Below are positions 1-7,305 of a stretch of DNA of 64,000 nt, piece after piece. Position 1 is the first letter of the stretch; every line of letters starts with the position of its first letter. The notes under the pieces are model-generated. The model saw nothing but the letters and a program-made list of their open reading frames with translations, had not been told where the DNA came from and did no database searches. Position numbers and translations under genes: made by a program. The stretch spans positions 434,001-498,000 of the forward strand of contig NZ_JACHXS010000002.1 of assembly GCF_014192225.1 (NCBI RefSeq). The letters run 5' to 3'. This stretch comes from Pseudoduganella umbonata (GTDB taxonomy: Bacteria > Pseudomonadota > Gammaproteobacteria > Burkholderiales > Burkholderiaceae_D).

Positions 1-1313
1 AGGAGTGCACGGGTACCGATGGCCAGGTGTACGCGCAGCCGGTGAACACCTTCCGCGAGCGCACCAGGTCGGGCTACCTGATGACCGACTTCGCGCTCGA
101 CCATATTCCGTTCTCGGACCGTCCGCTGCCGTTCGGCATGGAGCTGGAAGGCAACGCGGGTATCCGCATCGTCAATACCCGGGTCGAGGCGACGGGGCGC
201 ATGAACTTCGAGTCGATCATCCCGACCGCGAATTTCGACCCGCTGAATCCGAATGCCGACGCCGGCAGGATCAGGGCGACGGTGTCGAAGCTGACCACGC
301 TGGAATCGAGCGAAACGGATTACCTGCCGATCTGGAACCTGGCGCTGTGGGTGGTGCCGAACGAGTGGGTGGTGCGCTACAACCAGGGCAAGGCGGTAGC
401 CAGGCCGCCCGTCGCCCAGCTGATCCCCGCCGGCACCTGCACGTTCGATGCGACGCAGCTGGCCTCCAACGGCGACGACGCCGACATGCGCTGCTCCGGC
501 ACGGTGGGCAATCCCGCCCTGCGGCCGCAACAGAACATCAACCAGAACGTGACGCTGGAGTGGTATCCGAACGTCGACACACAGTTCTCGCTGGCCGCGT
601 TCCGCCAGCGCGGCAAGATCGGCCCGTCGCGCACCACCGGCGTCAGCGGCGTGAAGGTGTTCCAGGGCTCGAACCTGGTCGATCCGCTGACCGGCGAGCC
701 GCTCGACGACGTGGACTTCAGCTACAACACCTGGGAAAACGGCGCCGCCACCACGCGCAAGGGCTTTGAATTCTCGTCGAAGACGGCGTTCACCTTCCTG
801 CCATGGTACCTGCGCTACACGGGCCTGGACATCAACTACACCCGCGTGCGTTCGGCCACCTCGGCGGTCAACGTGGTGGACCTGCTCACCGGCGATCCGC
901 TGCCGCCCGTGCGCGAATCGAAGTACTCGTACAACTGGTCGCTGTGGTACGACGATGGCAAGCTGTCGGCCCGCGTGGCGGTCCAGGCCGATACCGGCTT
1001 CTTCTACTGTATCGCGGCCTGCGGCGGTAACGCCGTCAACAACTACCCGAACGCCGGCGGCGGCCGCACCAACGTGCTGCCATACAACCCGGGTTCGCCG
1101 AACTTCAAGGATGCTTCGAAGTTCATCGACGCCAAGGTCGCGTACCGCATCAACGACAACATCGAAGTGTTCGCCGAAGCCCGCAACCTGGGCAAGGAAA
1201 CCACGTCGAACAGCCAGGGCAGCTACAACGCTTTCTCCAACGGCACCCCGATGCTGGCCGACTATGCGTACGCCGGCCGCAAGCTGATGTTCGGCATCAA
1301 CCTGCGCAATTGA
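1..1313 (+). CDS. TonB-dependent receptor, C-terminal part (5' end outside window)
   Basis: The reading frame is open from the first bases and ends at 1313, giving about 436 residues of a protein whose start lies upstream. The sequence has the alternating aromatic and polar pattern of outer-membrane beta strands, and it ends in strands typical of the last barrel segments (AYAGRKLMFGINLRN). A stretch near 1150-1200 (VAYRINDNIEVFAEARNLGKE) matches the 'structure of the penultimate strand plus NLxxx' signature of large Xanthomonas/Caulobacter-type TonB receptors. It would import a large substrate (siderophore, oligosaccharide or peptide) across the outer membrane using TonB energy. The plug domain is not in the window, so the substrate cannot be guessed. 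A strong hairpin terminator follows. Confidence 0.85.
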   Translation, partial: ECTGTDGQVYAQPVNTFRERTRSGYLMTDFALDHIPFSDRPLPFGMELEGNAGIRIVNTRVEATGRMNFESIIPTANFDPLNPNADAGRIRATVSKLTTLESSETDYLPIWNLALWVVPNEWVVRYNQGKAVARPPVAQLIPAGTCTFDATQLASNGDDADMRCSGTVGNPALRPQQNINQNVTLEWYPNVDTQFSLAAFRQRGKIGPSRTTGVSGVKVFQGSNLVDPLTGEPLDDVDFSYNTWENGAATTRKGFEFSSKTAFTFLPWYLRYTGLDINYTRVRSATSAVNVVDLLTGDPLPPVRESKYSYNWSLWYDDGKLSARVAVQADTGFFYCIAACGGNAVNNYPNAGGGRTNVLPYNPGSPNFKDASKFIDAKVAYRINDNIEVFAEARNLGKETTSNSQGSYNAFSNGTPMLADYAYAGRKLMFGINLRN

Positions 1314-1358
1314 TGGTGTAAACGTCGCACAAAAAAACCGGTGGCGGAGCAGGGGTTT

Positions 1359-1387
1359 AAAAACCGGTGACAGACACCGGTTTTTTT
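1359..1387. terminator. Hairpin terminator built from the repeat CCGGTGACAGACACCGG
   Basis: An 11-bp perfect stem (AAAAACCGGTG / CACCGGTTTTT) with loop ACAGA is followed by a run of T. It sits about 45 bases after the TonB receptor stop. The flanking A and T runs make it usable from both strands. The 17-nt core recurs exactly inside kdpD at 63747-63763, so this is a repeat used as a terminator and not only a local hairpin. Confidence 0.65.
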
Positions 1388-1473
1388 GTAACGAATCTGG
1401 CTCCCGAGCATCATCGCCCTGTGCCTTGGTGCTCCACGCATATGCCGCAGATCACCTCATGCGCATACAGGCT

Positions 1474-2250
1474 TCAATCGACGACGAACACCTTTGCCGT
1501 GCTATCCGTCGCCTGCACAAAGCGCACGATCGCGTCGGTGGTGATGGTGTCGATTTGCCCCGTCATGCGCTGCTCGAACGGATGATCGTCGAACGCCACG
1601 TTGGCGCGGAACATCCGGGCACCCAGCCGCGTGAACATCGGCACCTCGATCGTTAGCGGCGTGAAGCCTGCGCCCTTCAACCAGGCCTGCGCTTCGGCGC
1701 GCGTTTCCACCTTGCCCGTTGGCGCGCTCGCGGCGGCGTAAGTCTCCAGTACCCACTGGTTCGAGTTCTGGTAGCGCGTGGAAAACGCATACGCCAGCAT
1801 GTTGTAGTGCGGCTCGTGCAGCCGTCTCGGCGTGCGCGAGGCGAGCAATGCGGCAAGCCTTGCCTGCACTTGCGGCGCCGGAACCAGCACGTGCGTCGAG
1901 TGGCGGTGCAGGCCGATCAGCAGGAAATTGCCGACGCCTTCGTTCCACAAGTCCGAGCCGGCCGTGCCGCAGTCGTTCAGCTCATGCACGACGGTCCAGC
2001 GGCCGGCGGCATGGTCGCGCACCACGAACGCCATATGCGAGTACGTGAGGCCGTACTTGCTCAAGTCCTGGCCGGCGCGGGAAATCATCGCCACGGTCGC
2101 GCCGCTATCGTCCAGCGCCTTCAGCGTGCGCTGTGCCAGGTTCATCGTCGTCACCACTTCTTCGATCGGTAGCGGGGCTTCTTCGCAACTGCGCCCCGCC
2201 AGCGCGAACGGCGAGTGCAATACCAGCGCCACCAGCACCGCCGCCTTCAT
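1474..2250 (-). CDS. DUF2145 family exported protein (copy A)
   Basis: 258 residues. An N-terminal signal peptide is visible (hydrophobic core then ALAGRSCEE, cleavage after ALA). The body carries the features I associate with DUF2145: AGQDLSKYGLTYSHM, then GRWTVVHELNDCGT, with conserved Tyr-Ser-His and a Cys after the Glu-Leu-Asn. It is probably periplasmic; the family's biochemical function is unknown to me. The start overlaps the stop of the preceding small gene (2247-2675 region) by 4 bases, so the two are translationally coupled. A second copy of the same gene pair lies at 2727-3979. The YSHM...HELN.C pattern suggests a hydrolase-like active site, but this is only an inference. Confidence 0.75.
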   Translation of the reverse strand: MKAAVLVALVLHSPFALAGRSCEEAPLPIEEVVTTMNLAQRTLKALDDSGATVAMISRAGQDLSKYGLTYSHMAFVVRDHAAGRWTVVHELNDCGTAGSDLWNEGVGNFLLIGLHRHSTHVLVPAPQVQARLAALLASRTPRRLHEPHYNMLAYAFSTRYQNSNQWVLETYAAASAPTGKVETRAEAQAWLKGAGFTPLTIEVPMFTRLGARMFRANVAFDDHPFEQRMTGQIDTITTDAIVRFVQATDSTAKVFVVD

Positions 2251-2642
2251 TGCGGCACCTTTTCGCGGCGCAGCAGTGCTTTGCCAAGTTCGTTCGGAAT
2301 GAAGGCGATCACCTTGCCCGACAGGACGAGCGCGTGGCCGGTGGACGTGGCAACGACGTCGACCATCGTGCCGGACGCAATCGACAGGCTGGTTGCCGCC
2401 TCACCGGACAGGCGCACCGTCGAGCGGCTGGCATTGCCCACGCTTTCGACGACCAGTTCGACGCCGTCACTGACTTTCTCCGACCCGGCGACGATGACGC
2501 TTCCAGCCACCAGCGAACCGAAGACGACGACACCGGAAATTTCTCCTGCCGTGTGCGACAGGTCGGACTGGGAAAATGCCGCAGTGTGGACGGCGGCGGT
2601 GGAAAAGCACAGGGCAATGGACAGGACGAGCAGGCGTTTCAT
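2247..2642 (-). CDS. Small exported protein partnered with DUF2145 (copy A)
   Basis: 131 residues from the ATG at 2642, chosen because it follows a GGAGAA ribosome site and begins with a signal peptide (MKRLLVLSIALCFSTAAVHTAAFS). A longer in-frame start at 2675 has no such support. The mature part has a Gly/Val-rich hydrophobic stretch (ISGVVVFGSLVAGSVIVAG) that could be a membrane-associated helix, then a beta-rich domain ending IAFIPNELGKALL. I do not recognise a named family. It is coupled by a 4-base overlap to the DUF2145 gene and is clearly paralogous to the small gene at 3584-3979 (shared AFIPNE.GKALL ending). Function unknown; probably a periplasmic or inner-membrane partner of the DUF2145 protein. 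Confidence 0.7.
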   Translation of the reverse strand: MKRLLVLSIALCFSTAAVHTAAFSQSDLSHTAGEISGVVVFGSLVAGSVIVAGSEKVSDGVELVVESVGNASRSTVRLSGEAATSLSIASGTMVDVVATSTGHALVLSGKVIAFIPNELGKALLRREKVPQ

Positions 2643-2726
2643 GGCGGTTCTCCAGGGTTGAGGTGCCGCCATCATCCCGTCCGCCTTGTCCGCTGGTGCT
2701 GATCTAAGGCAACATGTGGTCGCCTG

Positions 2727-3584
2727 TCATTGGACGATGATCACCTTTGCGGCGTGATCAGAGTGCTGCACGAACCGCACCACCGCATCCGTGCTGACCG
2801 TATCGATCTTCCCCGCCACCCGGCGGTCGAACGGGTGATCGTCGAATGCCACGTTGGCGCGGAACATCCGTGCGCCGAGCCGCGTGGCCGGCGGGATGTG
2901 CACCGTGATCGGCGCGAAGCCGGCGCTTTTCAGCCAGGCCTGCGCTTCCTCGCGCGTGGCCACGTCGCCCGCCGGCGCACTGGCCGCCGCGTAGTTCTCC
3001 AGCACCCACTGGTTCGAATTCTGGTAGTGCGTCGCAAACACGTACGACAGCATGTTGTAGCGCTGCTCGTGCAGGCGCCGTGGCGTGCGCCCGGCCAGCA
3101 GTTGCGCCAGCCGGGCCTGCGCCACCGGTCCCGGAATGACCAGCTGCGCTTCGTGGCGCACCAGGTCCGTCAGGAAAAAATTGCCCATGCCTTCCTCGTA
3201 CAGCGCGGAGGAGGCGGTAGCGCATTCGTTGAGTTCGTGCACCACGGTCCAGCGGCCGGCCGGATGGTCGCGCAGCGCGATGCCCATGTGCGAGTAGCGC
3301 AGGCCGTACTTGCCCAGGTCCTGGCCGGCGCGGGATACCAGCGCCACCTGCGCGCCGCTGGCATCGAGCGCCTGCACGGTGCGCAGCGCCAGATCCAGCG
3401 AGCGGGCCGCGTCGGCGGTGGCCAGCGGCCTGGCCTCGCAGGCCTGGCCGGCCCACGCGGGCAGGGCGGCAAACAAGCCCAAAAACAGGCTGGCACCCAG
3501 CCACGCGCACAGCAGCAGGCGGCGCGTCCACAGCCGCCGCGTCAGCAGCTGCCGGGCCGGCAGCCTGCGCAGTGTCAGCTTCAT
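2727..3584 (-). CDS. DUF2145 family exported protein (copy B)
   Basis: 285 residues. The N-terminus is Arg-rich (several RR pairs) before a hydrophobic segment [26 protein letters not shown], an unusually long signal peptide or N-terminal anchor. The mature part aligns by eye with copy A throughout: AGQDLGKYGLRYSHM, GRWTVVHELNECAT, NQWVLENYAAASAP, ARMFRANVAFDDHPF. The start overlaps the upstream small gene's stop by one base (TGATG). The high similarity and identical order to 1474-2642 show a tandem duplication of a two-gene unit. The Arg-rich extension is the main difference from copy A; starts further in would shorten it, but none has a better ribosome site. Confidence 0.75.
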   Translation of the reverse strand: MKLTLRRLPARQLLTRRLWTRRLLLCAWLGASLFLGLFAALPAWAGQACEARPLATADAARSLDLALRTVQALDASGAQVALVSRAGQDLGKYGLRYSHMGIALRDHPAGRWTVVHELNECATASSALYEEGMGNFFLTDLVRHEAQLVIPGPVAQARLAQLLAGRTPRRLHEQRYNMLSYVFATHYQNSNQWVLENYAAASAPAGDVATREEAQAWLKSAGFAPITVHIPPATRLGARMFRANVAFDDHPFDRRVAGKIDTVSTDAVVRFVQHSDHAAKVIIVQ

Positions 3585-3979
3585 CAGCTCACCTTCCGGC
3601 TGTGCAGCAGTGCCTTGCCCATTTCGTTCGGGATGAACGCGATGGCCTTGCCGGAGACGACCAGCAGGTGGCCGGTGGCCGTCGCCGATACATCCACCGC
3701 GGTACCGGCGGCAACCGACAGGCCCTCTGCCGCCTTGCCGGACAGCCGCACGGTGGCGCGGCTGCCGTCGACGGCGCTTTGCAGCAGCAGGTCGACGCCT
3801 TCGCCGGCCTTCGCCAGTCCGACGGCGACGACGCTGCCGGCGACCAGTACCGTCGCCAGCGAGCCCGCGACGACAAGGCCCGACGCTTCGCCTACCGCCT
3901 GCGACGGGCTCGAAGCATCGGCCGCTTGGCCGTTGGCACAGGCCAGCGAAAGCAGGGCGGCGAAGAGCAGGCTTTTCAT
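3584..3979 (-). CDS. Small exported protein partnered with DUF2145 (copy B)
   Basis: 131 residues from the ATG at 3979 (signal peptide MKSLLFAALLSLACANGQAA). A longer in-frame start at 4051 would add 24 residues without signal-peptide character and run into the regulatory region of the divergent HTH gene, so it is rejected. After the signal comes a Gly/Val/Ala hydrophobic stretch (GLVVAGSLATVLVAGSVVAVG) and a C-terminal domain ending IAFIPNEMGKALLHSRKVS, like its paralogue at 2247-2642. It is the first gene of the copy B cassette and is read towards copy A, so all four genes may form one transcript (3979 to 1474). Function unknown. Confidence 0.7.
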   Translation of the reverse strand: MKSLLFAALLSLACANGQAADASSPSQAVGEASGLVVAGSLATVLVAGSVVAVGLAKAGEGVDLLLQSAVDGSRATVRLSGKAAEGLSVAAGTAVDVSATATGHLLVVSGKAIAFIPNEMGKALLHSRKVS

Positions 3980-4071
3980 GATTCGTTCCGTATAAGTGAA
4001 AGTGCCTGCATCATCGGCCGCGCCGGTACGGCGGGCAACCGCCATGTGCACGGTGGCAAACCGTTGCTGTT

Positions 4072-4094
4072 AAAGTATCGTAAATCGATACTTT
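4072..4094. promoter_or_regulatory. Operator-like palindrome upstream of HTH regulator
   Basis: Perfect 9-bp arms AAAGTATCG and CGATACTTT are separated by TAAAT. The palindrome lies 13 bases upstream of the ATG at 4108 and between the divergent small exported gene (start 3979) and the regulator. Placement and symmetry suggest autoregulation by the downstream HTH protein, possibly also controlling the DUF2145 cassettes. Confidence 0.5.
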
Positions 4095-4107
4095 CAACGG
4101 AGCGAGC

Positions 4108-4926
4108 ATGTCGAGCAGCGTGATGCTGGTGGAGGGATTGAAGCGCGAACTGAAGGCGCACGGCATCACGTACGCGGAACTGGCGCGGCGCATCGGCATG
4201 TCGGAGGCCAGTGTGAAGCGCATGTTCGCGCAGCGCAGTTTCACCTTGCAGCGGCTCGACGAAGTGCTGGCGGCGGCCGGCATCGACCTGCTCGACCTGA
4301 CCCGCGCCGCGCTGGAAGCGCCACGGCTGATCGCGCAACTGAGTTATGCGCAGGAAGAGGAGCTGATCGGCGATCCGAAGCTGCTGCTGGTGGCGGTGGC
4401 GGCGCTGAATGGCGTACCGGTGGACGAACTGGTGGCGACGTTCGCCCTGACCGAAGCCGAAGCGGTGAAGCATCTGCTGCGGCTGGATAAAATCGGCTTC
4501 CTCGTGCTGAAGCCGAACAACCGCGTAAAACTGCTGGTGGCGCGTACGTTCGACTGGATCCCGAACGGCCCGATCCAGACCTGGTTCCGGCGCGAAGCGG
4601 CCGCCGACTACCTCGATGCGCGCTTCGACGGCGAAGGCGAGATCCTGCGGCTGGTCAGCGTGATGCTGTCGCCATCCTCCACCGCGGCGCTGCTGGAACG
4701 GCTGCGCCAGGTGGCGGACGATTTTTCGCAGCAGCACCAGGCCGATGCCCGGCTGCCGTACGAGGCGCGGCAGTCGATGACGTTCCTGCTGGCCGCGCGG
4801 CCGTGGATGCCGGAGGCCTTCGCGGCGCTCCGGCGCGGGGAAGCGGTCAGCGGCGCAGTGCGCCCAGCACCGGTTGCAGCACCGCGGCACCCAGCTTCAT
4901 CGAACGGGCGCCGTTCCAGCCGTTGA
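4108..4926 (+). CDS. Helix-turn-helix (XRE-like) transcriptional regulator
   Basis: 272 residues. Residues about 8-50 form a Cro/C1-type HTH (YAELARRIGMSEASVKRMFAQRSFTLQRLDEVLAAAGI), and the rest is a helical domain I cannot name. Residues 110-150 (VDELVATFALTEAEAVKHLLRLDKIGFLVL) resemble a second winged-helix segment. The gene starts just after a perfect palindrome (4072-4094), consistent with autoregulation. The last 80 bases overlap the 3' end of the convergent carboxypeptidase gene. The C-terminal 20 or so residues (Ala/Pro/Arg-rich) are low in character and probably a by-product of that overlap. Confidence 0.8.
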   Translation: MSSSVMLVEGLKRELKAHGITYAELARRIGMSEASVKRMFAQRSFTLQRLDEVLAAAGIDLLDLTRAALEAPRLIAQLSYAQEEELIGDPKLLLVAVAALNGVPVDELVATFALTEAEAVKHLLRLDKIGFLVLKPNNRVKLLVARTFDWIPNGPIQTWFRREAAADYLDARFDGEGEILRLVSVMLSPSSTAALLERLRQVADDFSQQHQADARLPYEARQSMTFLLAARPWMPEAFAALRRGEAVSGAVRPAPVAAPRHPASSNGRRSSR

Positions 4927-5971
4927 CCGGGTCCGGGTCGTTGGCGTTGTCCTTGAACGGCAGTTCCAGCGTCAGCGACAGGCAGCCGAACAGGTGGGTG
5001 ATGTGCGGCGAACCCATCGTCAGCACTTCCGGCGTGAACGGCGCGTCCGGGTAGCCGAATTCGCTCTGGAAGTCGGGGCTGGCCACCTTGAAGTCGGCGA
5101 TGAAGGCATCCTGCGCGGCCTTCTGCTCCGGCGTGAAGTTTTCCAGCGAATCGCTGCCGGCCACGAACACGTAAGGCAGGCCTTCGTCGCCATGCACGTC
5201 GAGGCACAGGTCGCAGCCGGTTTCCAGCATCGCCTGCTTGACCAGGAAGACTTCCGGGCTGCGCTCCATCGTCGGTGTGTTCCATTCGCGGTTCAGGTTC
5301 GCGCCGGCCGCATTGGTGCGCAGGTTGCCGCGCACCGAGCCGTCCGGGTTCATGTTCGGCACCACGTAGAACACGGCCTGTTTCAGGCACTGGCTGGCGA
5401 ACGGATCGGCCGGGTCGAGCAGCGCTTCGACCATGCCTTCGACGAACCATTCGGCCATCGTTTCGCCCGGATGCTGGCGCGCGATCACCCAGACTTTTTT
5501 CGGCGCGTCCGGGTCGCCGATGACCAGCATGTTCAGGTCGCGGCCATCGACGGTGGAACCCAGGTCGACCAGTTCGGCCAGCGGCGACAGCTGCGCATTG
5601 TCCAGCAGCGACAGGTGGCGTTCCCACGAATACGGCTCGAAGTAGGCGTAGTACACGCTGTCGTATTCCGGTTCGTGCTCGATGGTCATCACTTCGCCGT
5701 CGAAGCTGGTGGGCACGCGGAACCACGTGTCGCGGTCGTAGCTGGCCACCGCCTGGTAATCCTTCCAGCCATCCGGGTAGGCTGCCTGGCCGGCATTCAG
5801 GAAGCGGATCGTCAGCGGCATGCCGCCCGCACCCTGGACGCGGAAGTAGAACCACTGGGTAATGTCGGCGTGGGAATCCTTGCGGATGTTCAGGTCGATG
5901 TCGCCAACGCTGGTGGCGCTGACGAACTCGATGGCACCAGCGTCGAACTGGCTGCTGATCTTGATAGACAT
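4847..5971 (-). CDS. M14-type zinc carboxypeptidase (cytosolic carboxypeptidase-like)
   Basis: 374 residues from the ATG at 5971 (MSIKISSQFDAGAIEF). The N-terminal 110 residues form the beta-sandwich seen before the catalytic domain in cytosolic carboxypeptidases (DITQWFYFRVQG, PYSWERH). The M14 zinc site is visible: RQHPGETMAEW supplies His and Glu, DVHGDEG the second His, and LTLELPFK the catalytic Glu. NPDG and NREWNTP substrate-binding motifs are also present. No signal peptide, so it acts in the cytoplasm, trimming C-terminal residues from peptides or proteins. A longer start at 6130 would run over the promoter of the divergent TRAP gene and was rejected. Its stop overlaps the HTH regulator gene tail to tail. 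Confidence 0.88.
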   Translation of the reverse strand: MSIKISSQFDAGAIEFVSATSVGDIDLNIRKDSHADITQWFYFRVQGAGGMPLTIRFLNAGQAAYPDGWKDYQAVASYDRDTWFRVPTSFDGEVMTIEHEPEYDSVYYAYFEPYSWERHLSLLDNAQLSPLAELVDLGSTVDGRDLNMLVIGDPDAPKKVWVIARQHPGETMAEWFVEGMVEALLDPADPFASQCLKQAVFYVVPNMNPDGSVRGNLRTNAAGANLNREWNTPTMERSPEVFLVKQAMLETGCDLCLDVHGDEGLPYVFVAGSDSLENFTPEQKAAQDAFIADFKVASPDFQSEFGYPDAPFTPEVLTMGSPHITHLFGCLSLTLELPFKDNANDPDPVNGWNGARSMKLGAAVLQPVLGALRR

Positions 5972-6078
5972 TGTGTGTCCTGTGATGAATGGGAGCGCCG
6001 TGTGGCGCGAGGCCGACATGATAACGGCTTTTGTATTTTCGGTACTACAATGGCCCATCCATTCCAAGGAGACCGACG

Positions 6079-7176
6079 ATGCAGCGCCGTTCCTTCCTGA
6101 CCCGTTCCGCCGCCGCGGCGGGCACCGCAACCATCGCCACGGGCATCGCCACGCCGGCCATCGCGCAGGCGCAGCCCGCCGTCAGCTGGCGGCTGGCATC
6201 GAGCTTTCCCAAAACGCTGGACACGATCTACGGCTCGGCCGAGAACTTCGTGAAACGGGTCGCCCAGCTCACCGGCGGCAAGTTCCAGATCCGCCAGTTC
6301 GCCGCCGGCGAAATCGTGCCCGGCCTGCAGGTGATGGATGCGGTGCAGGCCGGCACCGTCGAGATGGGCCACACGCCGGCCTACTATTACTTCGGCAAGG
6401 ATCCCACCTTCGCCTTCGACTGCGCCGTGCCGTTCGGGCTCACGTCGCGCCAGCAGACGGCCTGGTTCGACCAGGGCGGCGGCCGCGAACTGCTGCGCGC
6501 GTTCTACCGCGACTATGGCATCGTCAATTTCATGGGCGGCAACACGGGCGTGCAGATGGGCGGCTGGTACCGCAAGGAGATCCGCTCGGTGGCCGACATG
6601 AAGGGCCTCAAGATGCGCGTGGCCGGCTTTGCCGGGCGCGTGATGGAGCGCATGGGCGTGGTGCCGCAGCAGATCGCCGCCGGCGACGTGTATGCCGCGC
6701 TGGAGAAGGGCACGATCGATGCCGCCGAGTGGGTCGGCCCCTACGACGACGAGAAACTCGGCCTGGTGCGCGTGGCGCCCCACTACTATTCGCCGGGCTG
6801 GTGGGAAACGGGCCCGCAGCTGTCGCTGTATGTCAACGGCAAGGGATGGGACAAGCTGCCGAAGCAATACCAGGCCGCGCTGGAGGCGGCCGCGTACGAA
6901 TGCCACGTGCGCATGCAGGCCGACTACGATGCCCGCAACCCCGCCGCGCTGGCCCGGCTGATCAGGAACGGCGCGAAGCTGCACAATTTCAGCAAGGACG
7001 TGATGGACGCCGCCTACCAGCAGTCCACCGCGGTGATGGAAGAGGAAGCGGCGAGAAACGCGAAATTCAGGAAAATCTACGAGCCCTGGAAGAGGTTCCG
7101 GCACGACCAGAACCAGTGGGCGTCGGTCGCCGAGGCGGCCATGCAGAATTACCTGATCGCGGCAGGGCGGCGCTGA
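6079..7176 (+). CDS. TRAP transporter substrate-binding protein, TakP-like (2-oxo acid)
   Basis: 365 residues, preceded by AAGGAG at 6065-6070. The N-terminus MQRRSFLTRSAAAAGTAT is a twin-arginine signal ending near AIAQAQ. The mature protein closely resembles TakP of Rhodobacter: WRLASSFPKTLDTIYG, FAAGEIVPGLQVMDAVQAGTVEMGH, GKDPTFAF, GGNTGVQMGGWYRKEI, MKGLKMRVAGFAGRVMERMGVVPQQIAAGDVYAALEKGTIDAAEWVGPYDDEKLG. TakP binds pyruvate-type 2-oxo acids with a sodium ion, and the residues of that pocket (QMGGW, the Arg of KMRVAGFAG, EWVGPYDDE) appear kept. No membrane subunits adjoin it. A DctQM pair lies at 35467-37714 on the other strand and may be its partner. Confidence 0.9.
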   Translation: MQRRSFLTRSAAAAGTATIATGIATPAIAQAQPAVSWRLASSFPKTLDTIYGSAENFVKRVAQLTGGKFQIRQFAAGEIVPGLQVMDAVQAGTVEMGHTPAYYYFGKDPTFAFDCAVPFGLTSRQQTAWFDQGGGRELLRAFYRDYGIVNFMGGNTGVQMGGWYRKEIRSVADMKGLKMRVAGFAGRVMERMGVVPQQIAAGDVYAALEKGTIDAAEWVGPYDDEKLGLVRVAPHYYSPGWWETGPQLSLYVNGKGWDKLPKQYQAALEAAAYECHVRMQADYDARNPAALARLIRNGAKLHNFSKDVMDAAYQQSTAVMEEEAARNAKFRKIYEPWKRFRHDQNQWASVAEAAMQNYLIAAGRR

Positions 7177-7225
7177 GTGTCGCGGAAAAGAGCATGTTTA
7201 GAGATGCTCCTCTGCGGAGACGAAG

Positions 7226-7243
7226 ATTAGCTGCGCAGCTAAT
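7226..7243. promoter_or_regulatory. 18-bp palindrome, operator 1 of AbiE-like pair
   Basis: ATTAGCTGCGCAGCTAAT is a perfect palindrome. It recurs with one change at 7279-7296, centre to centre 53 bp, and the similarity extends a few bases to the right (GGCAC after each). Both lie between the TRAP gene and the AbiEi-like gene. AbiEi antitoxins are known to repress their own promoter through inverted repeats, so these are the likely operators. Confidence 0.6.
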
Positions 7244-7278
7244 TCGGCACTTCCATCTAACTTAGGTGATTGTCTAAT

Positions 7279-7296
7279 ATTAGCTGTGCAGCTAAT
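7279..7296. promoter_or_regulatory. 18-bp palindrome, operator 2 of AbiE-like pair
   Basis: ATTAGCTGTGCAGCTAAT differs from the upstream copy at one central base. It ends immediately before the ATG at 7297 and 9 bases before the ATG at 7306. A weak promoter (TTCCAT at 7251-7256, TCTAAT at 7273-7278, 16-bp spacing) would lie between the two palindromes, so binding to both would cover it. The promoter part is tentative. Confidence 0.6.
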
Positions 7297-7305
7297 ATGG
7301 CACCT

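Noticed and set aside
6031..6078. Longer N-terminus of the TakP-like protein from the ATG at 6031
   Set aside because: It would place residues before the twin-arginine signal and ignores the AAGGAG at 6065-6070.
7191..7209. Short hairpin after the TRAP binding-protein gene as a terminator
   Set aside because: Only six base pairs and no T run; too weak to call.
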